Positions 8,737-17,161 of a DNA stretch of 64,000 nt are shown in pieces. Source of the stretch: an uncultured Cohaesibacter sp. (lineage in GTDB: Bacteria; Pseudomonadota; Alphaproteobacteria; Rhizobiales; Cohaesibacteraceae); assembly GCF_963664735.1 (NCBI RefSeq), contig NZ_OY761553.1, positions 697,303 to 761,302 on the forward strand, read 5' to 3'. Numbering within the stretch: position 1 is the first letter of the stretch; the number at the start of each line of letters is the position of its first letter. The notes beneath the pieces are model-generated. The model was given only the letters and a program-made list of their open reading frames with translations, did no database searches and was not told where the DNA came from. Made by a program: the position numbers and the translations under genes.

Positions 8737-9909
8737 TCAGAACCAACCAAGAGCGAGCTCTTTTAAAGAGCTGATGGCTCGCTGCGATGTCGTGCCTTTC
8801 CCGACAGCTTCGCCAGTGATCAGAGGGGCTTCGTAGATGAGCTTGTCGTCGTTCCAGACTTTCAGGGTTGCAACTTCGACGCCTTCCTCCAATGGAGCCT
8901 TGAGCGGGCCATCATAAACTACGCGGGCTTTCAGTCTGCCTTCCTGCGCTCTGGGCATGAACAGGCTCACTGGGCGCTCACTAACCAGCATGACCTCTGA
9001 CTTTTCGCCGCCAAAGACGCTCGCATAGGCTATTTCCTCGTCCGCATTGTAGATGCGCTTCGAGGTAAAGGCGCGGAAACCCCAGTTCATGATTTTGCGC
9101 GCTTCTTCTCTACGTTCCTTTTTGGATTTCATTCCAGTGAGAACCGCGATGAGACGTTGATCTCCGCGCTTTGCTGATGCTACCAGACAATAACCTGCAG
9201 CCTCCGTATGTCCGGTTTTCAGGCCATCTGCGCCTTCCGTGAAGCCCAAAATCGGGTTGCGGTTGTGCTGGGTGATGCCGTTCCAAGTATATTCCGGAAT
9301 TGCAAAATAGTGATAATATTCAGGATATTCATCAATGATGTGCCGGGCCAGCTTGGCCAAGTCTCTCGCGGTGACGACCTGACCGTCAGCCGGCAGACCG
9401 GTTGAATTGACAAAATGGGAATGGGGCAAGCCAATCTCTTTGGCGCGCTTGTTCATGAGCTGGGCAAATGTCGCTTCGTTGCCGGCCATTCCTTCGGCCA
9501 CAGCGATACAAGCGTCATTGCCAGACTGAACGATGATACCGTGCAACAGAGCATCAAGGGGAACCATCGATCCCAACTTTGCGAACATGGTCGACCCGCC
9601 GGAATTGGCTCCGCCATCCCGCCAAGCATGCTCGGATATGTAGAATTCTTCATCAAGCTTGAGCTGGCCTGTTTTCAAGCCATGAAAGACAACTTCAAGC
9701 GTCATGAGTTTTGCCAAGGACGCGGGGGGAACAGTTTCGTCTTCTTCTTTTGAGAACAATACCGTGCCGGAATTCCAGTCTATCAAATAGGCGTGTTTTG
9801 CGGCTGTTTGATAAATCTGGGCGTTTGCGTTTTGGATTGGTGCAGCAAAAGCAAGCGTGAGCGCCAATAAAAATAACAAAGAAAACTTTTTAAGCATTTC
9901 GTTGAGCAT
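8737..9909 (-). CDS. dacC: D-alanyl-D-alanine carboxypeptidase (PBP5/6 family)
   Basis: Periplasmic serine carboxypeptidase that trims the terminal D-Ala of peptidoglycan stem peptides. Signal peptide LKKFSLLFLLALTLAFAAP ends near NANAQ. Catalytic motifs are all present: SxxK as PASLAKLM, SxN as IVQSGNDAC, and KTG as GLKTGHTEAAGYC. A C-terminal PBP5-C-like beta domain follows. GAGAGGGAAAGG precedes the ATG at 9909, which I chose (390 aa); ATGs at 9933 and 9897 are also in frame. First gene of the dac-tmk-holB block, with 116 bp before tmk. Confidence 0.93.
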   Translation of the reverse strand: MLNEMLKKFSLLFLLALTLAFAAPIQNANAQIYQTAAKHAYLIDWNSGTVLFSKEEDETVPPASLAKLMTLEVVFHGLKTGQLKLDEEFYISEHAWRDGGANSGGSTMFAKLGSMVPLDALLHGIIVQSGNDACIAVAEGMAGNEATFAQLMNKRAKEIGLPHSHFVNSTGLPADGQVVTARDLAKLARHIIDEYPEYYHYFAIPEYTWNGITQHNRNPILGFTEGADGLKTGHTEAAGYCLVASAKRGDQRLIAVLTGMKSKKERREEARKIMNWGFRAFTSKRIYNADEEIAYASVFGGEKSEVMLVSERPVSLFMPRAQEGRLKARVVYDGPLKAPLEEGVEVATLKVWNDDKLIYEAPLITGEAVGKGTTSQRAISSLKELALGWF

Positions 9910-10048
9910 CCTTTCCCTCTCAACGTTAGGCATGATGTCAATTAGATGCGACGGCGACGATCATGTTTTAGGAAAACACTGCAAGGGTAAATCACCATTG
10001 TGTGTATCGGCTGTTGGCCGAATAGTAACTGATGTCGCCACAAAGAAA

Positions 10049-10072
10049 AAGGAGAGCCTGTGCGCTCTCCTT
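10049..10072 (-). terminator. Rho-independent terminator of the rlpA gene
   Basis: Perfect inverted repeat: AAGGAGAGC (10049-10057) pairs with GCTCTCCTT (10064-10072) around a 6-base loop. Read on the minus strand it is followed by a T-rich run (complement of the AAAGAAA stretch at 10042-10048). It lies about 40 bp past the rlpA stop codon, in the right orientation. Confidence 0.85.
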
Positions 10073-10110
10073 GAAAAATCGATATTATTTTCAATCTTGT
10101 GAGCTACAAC

Positions 10111-11457
10111 TCAACTCAGGCCCAACCTTTGGCGAAGAGATGCTATATCTTGCCAAGAGACCCCGTCCTTGAGCTTGCTGATTGAAAGCGAAATCGAGCC
10201 GTCTGGCTGATCTGTGATATCGACTGCGGCAAGCATTGCGAATTCTTTGGCCAAGCGTAACCCATATTCCGAATCAAACTGACCAATGTTTGAGAGCTCT
10301 GCGCTGTGCGAAGCCAGATATTCGTTCTTTGCACGGTTCGCACTTTCCATGGCCTGCGCTTTTCGTTTCAGGGCTTTGGAAAGGCCTGTCTGGTCGTCGC
10401 CTTTCAGCAGATCATTGATTGCCTCATAGCCAGCTTCAACACGTTTCGATGTTTCAGGTGCGTAGTTGAGCTGAACCGGGGCAAAACTGGCCAACTCAAC
10501 CGGCGCTGCTATATTGCCCATGCCTTCAGGTGGAAAATATCCGTCTCCCACGAGATCAACGGGTGCCCAGCCTGCCGCTGTCGAGGCTGTCAGGTCAATC
10601 TGCGCTGGTGCGTATGCTGTGGCATCTGGTGCCCCCAATTGAGGCAAATTTGCCAGCAGAAAATCGGTTTGCTGTGTTTCTGGTTTCGATTTCGGACCGG
10701 AAGCTGATGCTATCATGACCGGAGGAGCGCCTGCCCCGCCATTGCCGTTTGATGGCAAACCAATTTTGTCATTACCGATTGGCTGACCTTTTTCACGATA
10801 GGATGCCTCAAGAAATGCGGTATCATGACCGTCAAGTCGCGCTTTTCCCACATATTGCACCCGAACATTCGCAATGCCGTCGTTGATAAAGCCGAGCTTT
10901 TGAGCAACGCGCTTGGACAAGTCAATGATGCGATTGTGCGCATATGGTCCTCGGTCGTTTACGCGAACCAGCGTTGACCGGCCATTTTTCATGTTCGTTA
11001 CGCGCACGTAAGATGGCAAGGGAAGCGTTGGGTGGGCAGCCGTCAGCGAATGCATGTCAAAGATTTCGCCATTGGCCGTGAGCCGCCCGTGGAAGTCATC
11101 GCCGTACCAGGACGCTTTGCCAACCTTGTTATAAGACGGCTGATCCTTGGGCACATATGTGCGGCCGGCGACCTTGTATGGCTTGCCGATCTTGTAGGTT
11201 CCGCCGCCCTTTTTGAATTGACTGGATTTGGTCGCGACACGAGCGCTTGCAGAAACCCCGTATTTGGGATCATAGCTACTTTTCTTGGATGAACTGGAAC
11301 ATCCTGCAAGCGTAATCGCAGCAATGCTGACGAGGGCGAAAACAACCCCTACCCGACTCATTCCCATATTGGAAAATGGCATCTGCTGTTCCATCGTCTG
11401 ATTCTTTGATTGAGGAATATGCTTGTTCATCTCTAGCATGCCGACAAAACTCACCAC
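10111..11457 (-). CDS. rlpA: RlpA-family septal ring lytic transglycosylase, lipoprotein
   Basis: Cell-envelope protein with a lipobox (ITLAGC) behind a hydrophobic stretch, so probably lipidated and outer-membrane anchored. The double-psi beta-barrel core is complete: GKASWYGDDFHGRLTANGE, then RVNDRGPYAHNRIIDLS, which carries the catalytic Asp of RlpA lytic transglycosylases that cut glycan strands lacking stem peptides. A long low-complexity region follows. The extreme C-terminus (DGSISLSISKLKDGVSWQDI) is not a clear SPOR domain, unlike in E. coli RlpA. The longest frame (GTG at 11457) gives an unusually long stretch before the signal peptide; internal ATGs at 11394 to 11367 are more plausible starts. 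Confidence 0.87.
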   Translation of the reverse strand: MVSFVGMLEMNKHIPQSKNQTMEQQMPFSNMGMSRVGVVFALVSIAAITLAGCSSSSKKSSYDPKYGVSASARVATKSSQFKKGGGTYKIGKPYKVAGRTYVPKDQPSYNKVGKASWYGDDFHGRLTANGEIFDMHSLTAAHPTLPLPSYVRVTNMKNGRSTLVRVNDRGPYAHNRIIDLSKRVAQKLGFINDGIANVRVQYVGKARLDGHDTAFLEASYREKGQPIGNDKIGLPSNGNGGAGAPPVMIASASGPKSKPETQQTDFLLANLPQLGAPDATAYAPAQIDLTASTAAGWAPVDLVGDGYFPPEGMGNIAAPVELASFAPVQLNYAPETSKRVEAGYEAINDLLKGDDQTGLSKALKRKAQAMESANRAKNEYLASHSAELSNIGQFDSEYGLRLAKEFAMLAAVDITDQPDGSISLSISKLKDGVSWQDIASLRQRLGLS

Positions 11458-11828
11458 TCTGTAGCCGACTAATCGTATCTGGGTCGTAACCTAAATGCTC
11501 AAGGTTAATGGCACAAGGTGTCTTTTCGCGCTGACTATAGCCATCAAACGTTCAATATTTACGAAAATGAGAACTTTTGCCAGTGAAATAAGCGCCTTCC
11601 GCTTAACTTGGTAAAGGGAGTATGAATCGATCTTGGTGAAATTGTGATGCGGGCTTAACATTTTTGCTGTTGGGAGCGTTATTTCTCAAGCCCTCGGCTC
11701 AGATTGCGCATTAGAGCACAGGTGTTTACTTGCGTAAGAGGTTTTTCAACAGCATGTTTGCTAGAATCGTATGAAGGCTTGCATTTGCTATAAAATAGCG
11801 GCAAAAGAGCTCCCAACCACATGACGCC
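11458..11828. other. Intergenic region between rlpA and tRNA-Ser, 371 bp
   Basis: Nothing protein-coding is supported. The stretch must hold the rlpA promoter (minus strand) and the tRNA-Ser promoter (plus strand). A 67-codon minus-strand frame at 11679-11882 runs into the tRNA and is rejected. Confidence 0.4.
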
Positions 11829-11916
11829 GGAGGGGTGGCAGAGTGGTCGATTGCGGCGGTCTTGAAAACCGTTGGGCTTCACGGTCCCGGGGGTTCGAAT
11901 CCCTCCCCCTCCGCCA
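11829..11916 (+). tRNA. tRNA-Ser (anticodon TGA)
   Basis: 88 bases including an encoded CCA. The acceptor stem GGAGGGG pairs with CCCCTCC before the discriminator G and CCA. The D-arm region is TGGCAGAGTGG, the anticodon loop CTTGAAA gives TGA (Ser, UCN codons), there is a long variable arm as required for class II tRNA-Ser, and the T-loop is GGTTCGAATCC. It sits immediately upstream of the CRISPR-Cas locus. I looked for a duplicated tRNA 3' end beyond the array and did not find one. Confidence 0.97.
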
Positions 11917-12311
11917 TTTCTTCCTGTAAATTCTTGATAATTTTTTGGTTTTGCAGGAACTTTGGCTTGCCTTCTTTAGAAAGTTCAGTCTGAACGGTTA
12001 GGCATCCGATGCTTGGGGGCGTTGATGCGTTCCTCTCTGCCACCAATATAACTCAGTACAGCATTTTCTGTGACGGCGTGCCTACTCCGCAGGCCTGTGA
12101 GAAATGCGCTCTAGCGCCGAAATTTTAATGGCTACTGAATGTGTGTCTCGCACGATGGGCTGATTTCGGACCTTTGTCGCTGGTGCAAGTTTTTTGAGAC
12201 CATCTTTCACAAAACAGACATGCCGGTGATGTTGAGCCGCAGTCGTGGTACGTTAGGCTAGGAAAAATGTGTTTGGTTGTGCGATACTTCGTGTAAAACA
12301 CTTCAAAAAAG
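11917..12311. other. Intergenic region between tRNA-Ser and tracrRNA, 395 bp
   Basis: No open reading frame of note. Small inverted repeats are present (GCATCCGATGC at about 12002-12012; GCGCTCTAGCGC near 12106-12120) but without T-runs. No repeat-like or transposase-like sequence was recognised. It may be the left flank of the CRISPR-Cas insertion. Confidence 0.4.
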
Positions 12312-12389
12312 AAAAACCGCCCCCGGAGGAGCGGCCTTATCTGGTGCTGTCTTAGCTTGTTAACGGCCAGACGCGTATTTTCTGATCTA
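12312..12389 (-). ncRNA. tracrRNA of the type II-C system (minus strand)
   Basis: Read on the minus strand, AGATCAGAAAATACG (12388-12374) is identical to 15 bases of the CRISPR repeat complement. It continues as CGTCTGGCCGTTAAC, which pairs with the 5' part of the crRNA repeat (GTTGCGGCTGGAC) using G-U wobbles and two single-base bulges. This anti-repeat is followed by a short GCT/AGC nexus-like hairpin and a strong terminal hairpin (CCGCTCC / GGGGCGG with a TCC loop), then TTTTTC as a Rho-independent terminator at 12316-12311. It is divergent from cas9. The 5' end is not defined; a CTTGAC box on the minus strand at about 12429-12424 could be its -35. Confidence 0.88.
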
Positions 12390-12455
12390 AATCACTTCTA
12401 GGTTGCATTTATTTTTTCATCCAGTCAAGAATTAAAATGATTGGAGGAAATGATT

Positions 12456-15400
12456 ATGCAGCCCATTCTGTTTTCATTTGATATTGGCACCAATTCCATT
12501 GGCTGGTGCGTCCTTGGCCTTGATGGTAACAATGAGCCTGAACGTATTGTTGATATGGGCGCGCGCATCTATTCCGATGGCCGCGATCCACAATCAAAAG
12601 CATCGCTCGCTGAGGCTCGGCGCGAGGCGCGCGCAGCCTCTCGCATGAGGGATCGCTATAAGCGCAGGCGCAAGGCAATTTTGCGAACGCTCGTCGAATA
12701 TGGCCTGATGCCCGCGGACAAAGACGCGCAAGCAGCGCTGTTGCGCGAAACAGGCGACCGCAAAGAAGAGACGGGAGAGAAAAGCGCCAATCCTTACGCT
12801 CTGCGCGCTATGGCGCTTGATGAAAAACTGCCACCGGCTTATATCGGCCGCGCACTGTTCCATCTGGGGCAACGACGGGGTTTCAAATCCAATCGCAAAA
12901 CGGATCGCCGCGACAATGATCAGGGCAAGATCGCCACGGGTATCGCCGATCTCAAGGGAAAGATGTTCGATAGCAACGCTCGCACCTATGGCGAATGGCT
13001 GGCGAAACGCCGTGAGGCTGGCGATGTTGTCCGCCTGAGGGCTGATTCAGATGCTTTTGGCGAAGATGGCTATGCCTACTATCCGGAACGGGACTTGCTG
13101 GAAAAGGAATTTCACGCCATCTGGGATGCGCAGGCCGCACATTATCCGGACATTCTGACGGATGAGAGGCGTGCCTATCTCTTCCGTGTCATGTTTTACC
13201 AGCGCCCCCTGAAAAAGCCACGGATAGGGAAATGCAGCTTCAATCCTCTTGAGGAACGACTCGCCAAGGCACATCCGCTGTTTCAGGAATTCCGCCTTTA
13301 CAAAGAAGTCAACGAGCTTGAGCTGGTGCAGCCCGATTTGAGCCAGAAAAAACTCACGGTGGATCAGCGCGACAAACTCATTCACCATTTGCGCAGCAAA
13401 CGTGAAGTCACGTTCAAGGCACTCCACAAAACCTTAAAGCTGACACCAGACATCACCTTCAACAAGGAAACTGATAGCCGTACAAAGCTGAAGGGGGACG
13501 AGGTCTATGCCCTTCTGTCAGATAATAAGCGCTTTGGCCCCAAGTGGGCATCTTTCAGCCGGGAGGAACAATGGAAGATCATCGTCACTCTGAAAGAAGA
13601 GGAAGACCCTGCCATTCTGTTTCAATGGTTGCGGGAGACTTATGGCATGGAAGGCGAGCAAGCAGAAGCCATCGCGAATTGTCCTTTGCCTGAGGGCTAT
13701 GGACGACTGGGGGGAACCGCGCTGTCCTCCATGCTTGATGAATTGAAAAATACCATTGTTGATGGCTTTGTTATTACCGAAGCGACTGCAGCACTAAATT
13801 GTGGCTATGACCATTCCAATCTCGGCCATGATTCCGAGAATGGAGAGCCTCTTCTGCCGCCTTATCAGGAAATTCTGGAACGCCACATCCCCCCAGGATC
13901 TGGCGATCCTGACGACATATACGACATCTACAAGGGCCGCATTACCAATCCCACGGTTCATATCGGGCTCAATCAGTTGCGACGTCTAGTCAATGCCCTG
14001 ATCAAGCAACACGGCAAGCCACGCTATATGGCGGTTGAATTGGCACGAGACCTCCAGATGTCGGATAAGCAAAAGCAGGATGCAAACCGAACCATCGCCA
14101 AAAACACGCGTGCAGCAGAGGAGCGTGGCAAAAAGCTGGAACAGATGGGGCAGCAAAATAATGGCTACAATCGCCTGTTGCTCAAGCTCTGGGAAGAATT
14201 GAACCATGATCATCCGGAGGATCGGGTCTGCATCTATTCTGGCAAGCCCATCTGCGTCGAAATGCTCTTCTCGGCTGAGGTGGATATCGATCATATCCTG
14301 CCATGGTCGCGAACCCTTGACGACAGTCAAGCCAACAAGATCCTGTGCCTCAAATCCGCGAATCGGCAAAAGCGGAACCGTGCGCCCTCTGAAGTTACCG
14401 AATGGAATTTTGATGAAGTGTTGGCCCGCGCGTCGCGCCTGCCCCAGAACAAGCGTTGGCGTTTCGCTGCCGATGCCATGGACAAATTCGAAAAAGATGG
14501 CGGCTTTCTCGCGCGCCAATTAACCGACACGCAATATCTCTCGCGCATGGCGCGGGAATATCTCGAATGCCTCTATCCTTCTGAAGAAGCAGATCAATAT
14601 GGCGAGCTTAAACAACGCAAGCATGTGCTGGTATCTCCCGGTCGGCTCACCGAAATGTTCCGGCGCAACTGGGGGCTCAATGCGCTGCTACCGGATAGCA
14701 ATCTGGGCGAAATGGCGCAGGCAAAGAACCGTATGGATCATCGCCACCACGCCATCGATGCTGCAGTGGTGGGCGTAACGACCCGCAGCTTGCTGCAACG
14801 AATTTCTAGTGCCGCCGGGCGCATGGATGGTCAGGCTCTTGAGGTCTATGTCAACAAGCTGGTGGGCGAAAATCTCCCATGGCCCGAGTTTCGGGAAGAT
14901 CTGCAAAGGGCAGTCAATGCCATCACTGTCAGCCATAAGCCCGACCATGGTACGGTATCCCGCTCGGCTTATGCAAAGGGCAAAGGCCAGACGGCTGGCA
15001 AGCTTCACAATGATACGGCTTATGGCCTTGGGAAGGACAAGGAGGGAAAGCCGGTCGCGGTTCATCGCAAACCTTTTATGGCCTTGCAAGCAAAGGATCT
15101 AGTTTCTATTCGAGATGAAAAACTGCAAGCGGAACTGACCCGTGCTCTCCAAGCTGTCAGTGACAAAGACAAGAAAGCTTGGGCGGAAGCCTTGAAAAAA
15201 TTCAGGGACAACCACGCCACATTTCGCGGCATTCGGCGTGTTCGCATAGCCGAAACGCTAAAAACCATTCCAATTAGTGACAAGAACGGTCGGGTTTATA
15301 AAGGTTACAAGGGAGATGCCAACTATCGCTATGATGTTTGGGAAACGCTGGACGGAAAGTGGCATTCGGAGGTGGTCTCCATGTATGACGCCCACCAGCC

Positions 15401-15725
15401 GGAGCGGCAATCAGCCTTTCACAAGGACCACCCGACCGCGCGGCGCGTGCTGCGCCTGCAACAGAATGACATGGTAGCCTATGAACATCCTTCCGACGGC
15501 TACACCATTGGCCGCGTCGTTAAATTCGTTGGCGATGGCAGAATTTATTTTGCGGGTCATAAAGAAGCTGGAAGCTTGAAAGCACGAGACACCAACAAAG
15601 AGGATCCATTTAAGTATTTCGTCAAGTCGGCATCAGCACTAAAAATTGCACAATGCCGCCAAATCCGTATTGATGAAGCAGGAAAAGTCAGAGACCCCGG
15701 ACCACAGGATCGCGAAAGCAAATAA
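12456..15725 (+). CDS. cas9: Type II-C CRISPR-associated endonuclease Cas9
   Basis: RNA-guided double-strand DNA nuclease, 1089 aa, the compact II-C size. RuvC-I is FSFDIGTNSIGWCVLGLDG with catalytic D9. An Arg-rich bridge helix follows (RREARAASRMRDRYKRRRK, about residues 50-70). RuvC-II is MAVELARDLQ with E528. The HNH domain is DIDHILPWSRTLDDSQANK with D612 and H613 and the downstream Asn. RuvC-III is HRHHAIDAAVVG with H765 and D768. All catalytic residues are therefore intact. GGAGGA at 12443-12448 places the start at ATG 12456, 7 bases downstream; TTG 12441 and ATG 12450 would overlap or crowd it. cas1 follows after 66 bp, and no csn2 or cas4 is present, which defines subtype II-C. Confidence 0.97.
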   Translation: MQPILFSFDIGTNSIGWCVLGLDGNNEPERIVDMGARIYSDGRDPQSKASLAEARREARAASRMRDRYKRRRKAILRTLVEYGLMPADKDAQAALLRETGDRKEETGEKSANPYALRAMALDEKLPPAYIGRALFHLGQRRGFKSNRKTDRRDNDQGKIATGIADLKGKMFDSNARTYGEWLAKRREAGDVVRLRADSDAFGEDGYAYYPERDLLEKEFHAIWDAQAAHYPDILTDERRAYLFRVMFYQRPLKKPRIGKCSFNPLEERLAKAHPLFQEFRLYKEVNELELVQPDLSQKKLTVDQRDKLIHHLRSKREVTFKALHKTLKLTPDITFNKETDSRTKLKGDEVYALLSDNKRFGPKWASFSREEQWKIIVTLKEEEDPAILFQWLRETYGMEGEQAEAIANCPLPEGYGRLGGTALSSMLDELKNTIVDGFVITEATAALNCGYDHSNLGHDSENGEPLLPPYQEILERHIPPGSGDPDDIYDIYKGRITNPTVHIGLNQLRRLVNALIKQHGKPRYMAVELARDLQMSDKQKQDANRTIAKNTRAAEERGKKLEQMGQQNNGYNRLLLKLWEELNHDHPEDRVCIYSGKPICVEMLFSAEVDIDHILPWSRTLDDSQANKILCLKSANRQKRNRAPSEVTEWNFDEVLARASRLPQNKRWRFAADAMDKFEKDGGFLARQLTDTQYLSRMAREYLECLYPSEEADQYGELKQRKHVLVSPGRLTEMFRRNWGLNALLPDSNLGEMAQAKNRMDHRHHAIDAAVVGVTTRSLLQRISSAAGRMDGQALEVYVNKLVGENLPWPEFREDLQRAVNAITVSHKPDHGTVSRSAYAKGKGQTAGKLHNDTAYGLGKDKEGKPVAVHRKPFMALQAKDLVSIRDEKLQAELTRALQAVSDKDKKAWAEALKKFRDNHATFRGIRRVRIAETLKTIPISDKNGRVYKGYKGDANYRYDVWETLDGKWHSEVVSMYDAHQPERQSAFHKDHPTARRVLRLQQNDMVAYEHPSDGYTIGRVVKFVGDGRIYFAGHKEAGSLKARDTNKEDPFKYFVKSASALKIAQCRQIRIDEAGKVRDPGPQDRESK

Positions 15726-15791
15726 AGGTGCATTAATCAATAAATCTAATAAAAGTTGCATATATTGCGGTCACCGTGGCACATTATTGCG

Positions 15792-16727
15792 ATGGAACGC
15801 ATTGTCGACATATCGTCTGACGGGTTATATCTGTCTGTGCATCGCGGGTTTCTCATCGTGTCCAGATCGAGTGAGGAGCAGGGCAGAATTGCGCTTGATG
15901 ATATCGGCGGATTGATTGTGCATGCTCATGGCGCGAGCTGGTCAAATCAGGTGTTTATACGGCTTTCAGAGCGGAATGTGCCGGTGGTCTTGTGTGGCAC
16001 CAATCATGCGCCGGTCTCTGTCGTGTGGCCTTTGGAAGGGCACCATGCGCAGGGTGCTCGATTGCGGGCTCAGATCAGTGCGCCAAAACCGTTGCAAAAG
16101 CAGCTTTGGCAGAAGATCGTAGCCGCGAAAATTCGCATGCAGGGACAAGTTCTTCTGGCAAACGGCAAAGAAGGCAGTGCATTCGAGATGCTGGCTCGCA
16201 AAGTGCGTTCCGGTGATCCTGAAAATATCGAAGCACAAGCAGCACGACGCTATTGGAAGCAACTCTTTGGCCCTGATTTCTCTCGCGACCAGAATGGAGA
16301 AGACGCCAATGCCCAACTTAATTATGGCTACACCGTGTTGCGTGCCATTATTTCTCGGGCGATTTGTGCGTCGGGTTTACATCCGACAATGGGTATTTTC
16401 CATTCCAATCGTGCCAACACATTTGCTCTTGCAGACGATATCATGGAAGTTTACCGCCCTTTAGTCGACCAGATCGTAATCAATCTTCAGGCTGCAGATG
16501 AGCTGGGCGTCTCGCCTTCTGCCAAGCAAACGCTGACGAGCATTTCGACCTTCGATCTTGAAAGCGGTCCTGGGCGTTCACCTCTTTCTGTACAGGTATC
16601 GCGCCTGACGCATTCTGTTGCAACAAGCTTCGAGACTGGAAAGGCCTCGCTCGAGTTACCCGTGCTTCCCTCGTCTTTGGAACTTGCCAGTCTTGGGCGT
16701 GCGGAATATTGGGAAGAGAAATCATGA
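15792..16727 (+). CDS. cas1: CRISPR-associated integrase Cas1 (type II)
   Basis: Metal-dependent spacer integrase, 311 aa. Opens MERIVDISSDGLYLSVHRGF. The catalytic Glu lies in ENIEAQAARRYWKQLFG, and the conserved NYGYTVLRAIISRAI helix, GLHPTMGIFH (catalytic His) and FALADDIMEVYRPLVD (acidic metal ligands) follow in order. I chose ATG 15792 because the family starts here; an in-frame TTG at 15756 would add twelve residues and neither site has a strong Shine-Dalgarno. Its stop overlaps the cas2 start as ATGA, so the two adaptation genes are translationally coupled. Confidence 0.95.
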   Translation: MERIVDISSDGLYLSVHRGFLIVSRSSEEQGRIALDDIGGLIVHAHGASWSNQVFIRLSERNVPVVLCGTNHAPVSVVWPLEGHHAQGARLRAQISAPKPLQKQLWQKIVAAKIRMQGQVLLANGKEGSAFEMLARKVRSGDPENIEAQAARRYWKQLFGPDFSRDQNGEDANAQLNYGYTVLRAIISRAICASGLHPTMGIFHSNRANTFALADDIMEVYRPLVDQIVINLQAADELGVSPSAKQTLTSISTFDLESGPGRSPLSVQVSRLTHSVATSFETGKASLELPVLPSSLELASLGRAEYWEEKS

Positions 16728-17089
16728 CGGCGTTCGAGCAGAAAGCAACGAGTGGAGCAACGCATCTGAGTGGATATCAGATCATGTGGATATTGGTAAC
16801 GTTTGACTTGCCAGTCGAAACGAAAAAACAACGCAAAGCAGCGACAAAATTTCGCGAGTTTCTGCTGGACTTGGGCTTTGAAATGAGCCAACTTTCTAAT
16901 TATCTGAGATTTTGTAATGGCAAAGAACAGTTTGAAAGCTATGTACGGCAGATTGAACGCGCCCTGCCCGAATGGGGAGACATCTACATCTTTCAATTCA
17001 CGGATCGGCAATATGAAAATATTGTCCGATTCTCTGATCAGGCGCGCAAAAAGCGCAAGAAAAATCCTGAGCAGTTGGCTCTTTTTTGA
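16724..17089 (+). CDS. cas2: CRISPR-associated protein Cas2
   Basis: Small ferredoxin-fold partner of Cas1 in the spacer-integration complex, 121 aa. The signature MWILVTFDLPVETKKQRK carries the conserved Asp after the first beta strand, followed by FREFLLDLGFEMSQLSNYLRFC and the basic tail ARKKRKKNPEQLALF. The ATG at 16724 overlaps the cas1 stop. About 20 residues precede the core, longer than the minimal Cas2. Only 72 bp separate it from the first repeat of the array. Confidence 0.95.
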   Translation: MTAFEQKATSGATHLSGYQIMWILVTFDLPVETKKQRKAATKFREFLLDLGFEMSQLSNYLRFCNGKEQFESYVRQIERALPEWGDIYIFQFTDRQYENIVRFSDQARKKRKKNPEQLALF

Positions 17090-17119
17090 AGAATCCAGCC
17101 GTATTGATGCAGGCAAATC

Positions 17120-17154
17120 CGGTCAATTCCTTAAAAATTTCAAGGAATTGACCG
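17120..17154. terminator. Strong hairpin between cas2 and the CRISPR array
   Basis: Perfect 13-bp inverted repeat: CGGTCAATTCCTT (17120-17132) and AAGGAATTGACCG (17142-17154) around a 9-base loop. It ends 7 bp before the first repeat. Neither strand has a following T-run, so it is not a classical intrinsic terminator. It lies where the plus-strand cas transcript meets the minus-strand crRNA transcripts and could stop or process both, or mark the integration end of the array. Confidence 0.6.
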
Positions 17155-17161
17155 AAGAGAG

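Noticed and set aside
17093-17102. TCCAGCCG shortly after cas2 resembles the end of the CRISPR repeat
   Set aside because: Only 8 bases match and the position is out of phase with the 66-bp register; probably chance.
16724-17161. A csn2 or cas4 gene that would change the subtype
   Set aside because: Only cas9, cas1 and cas2 are present before the array; the remaining 72 bp hold just a hairpin.
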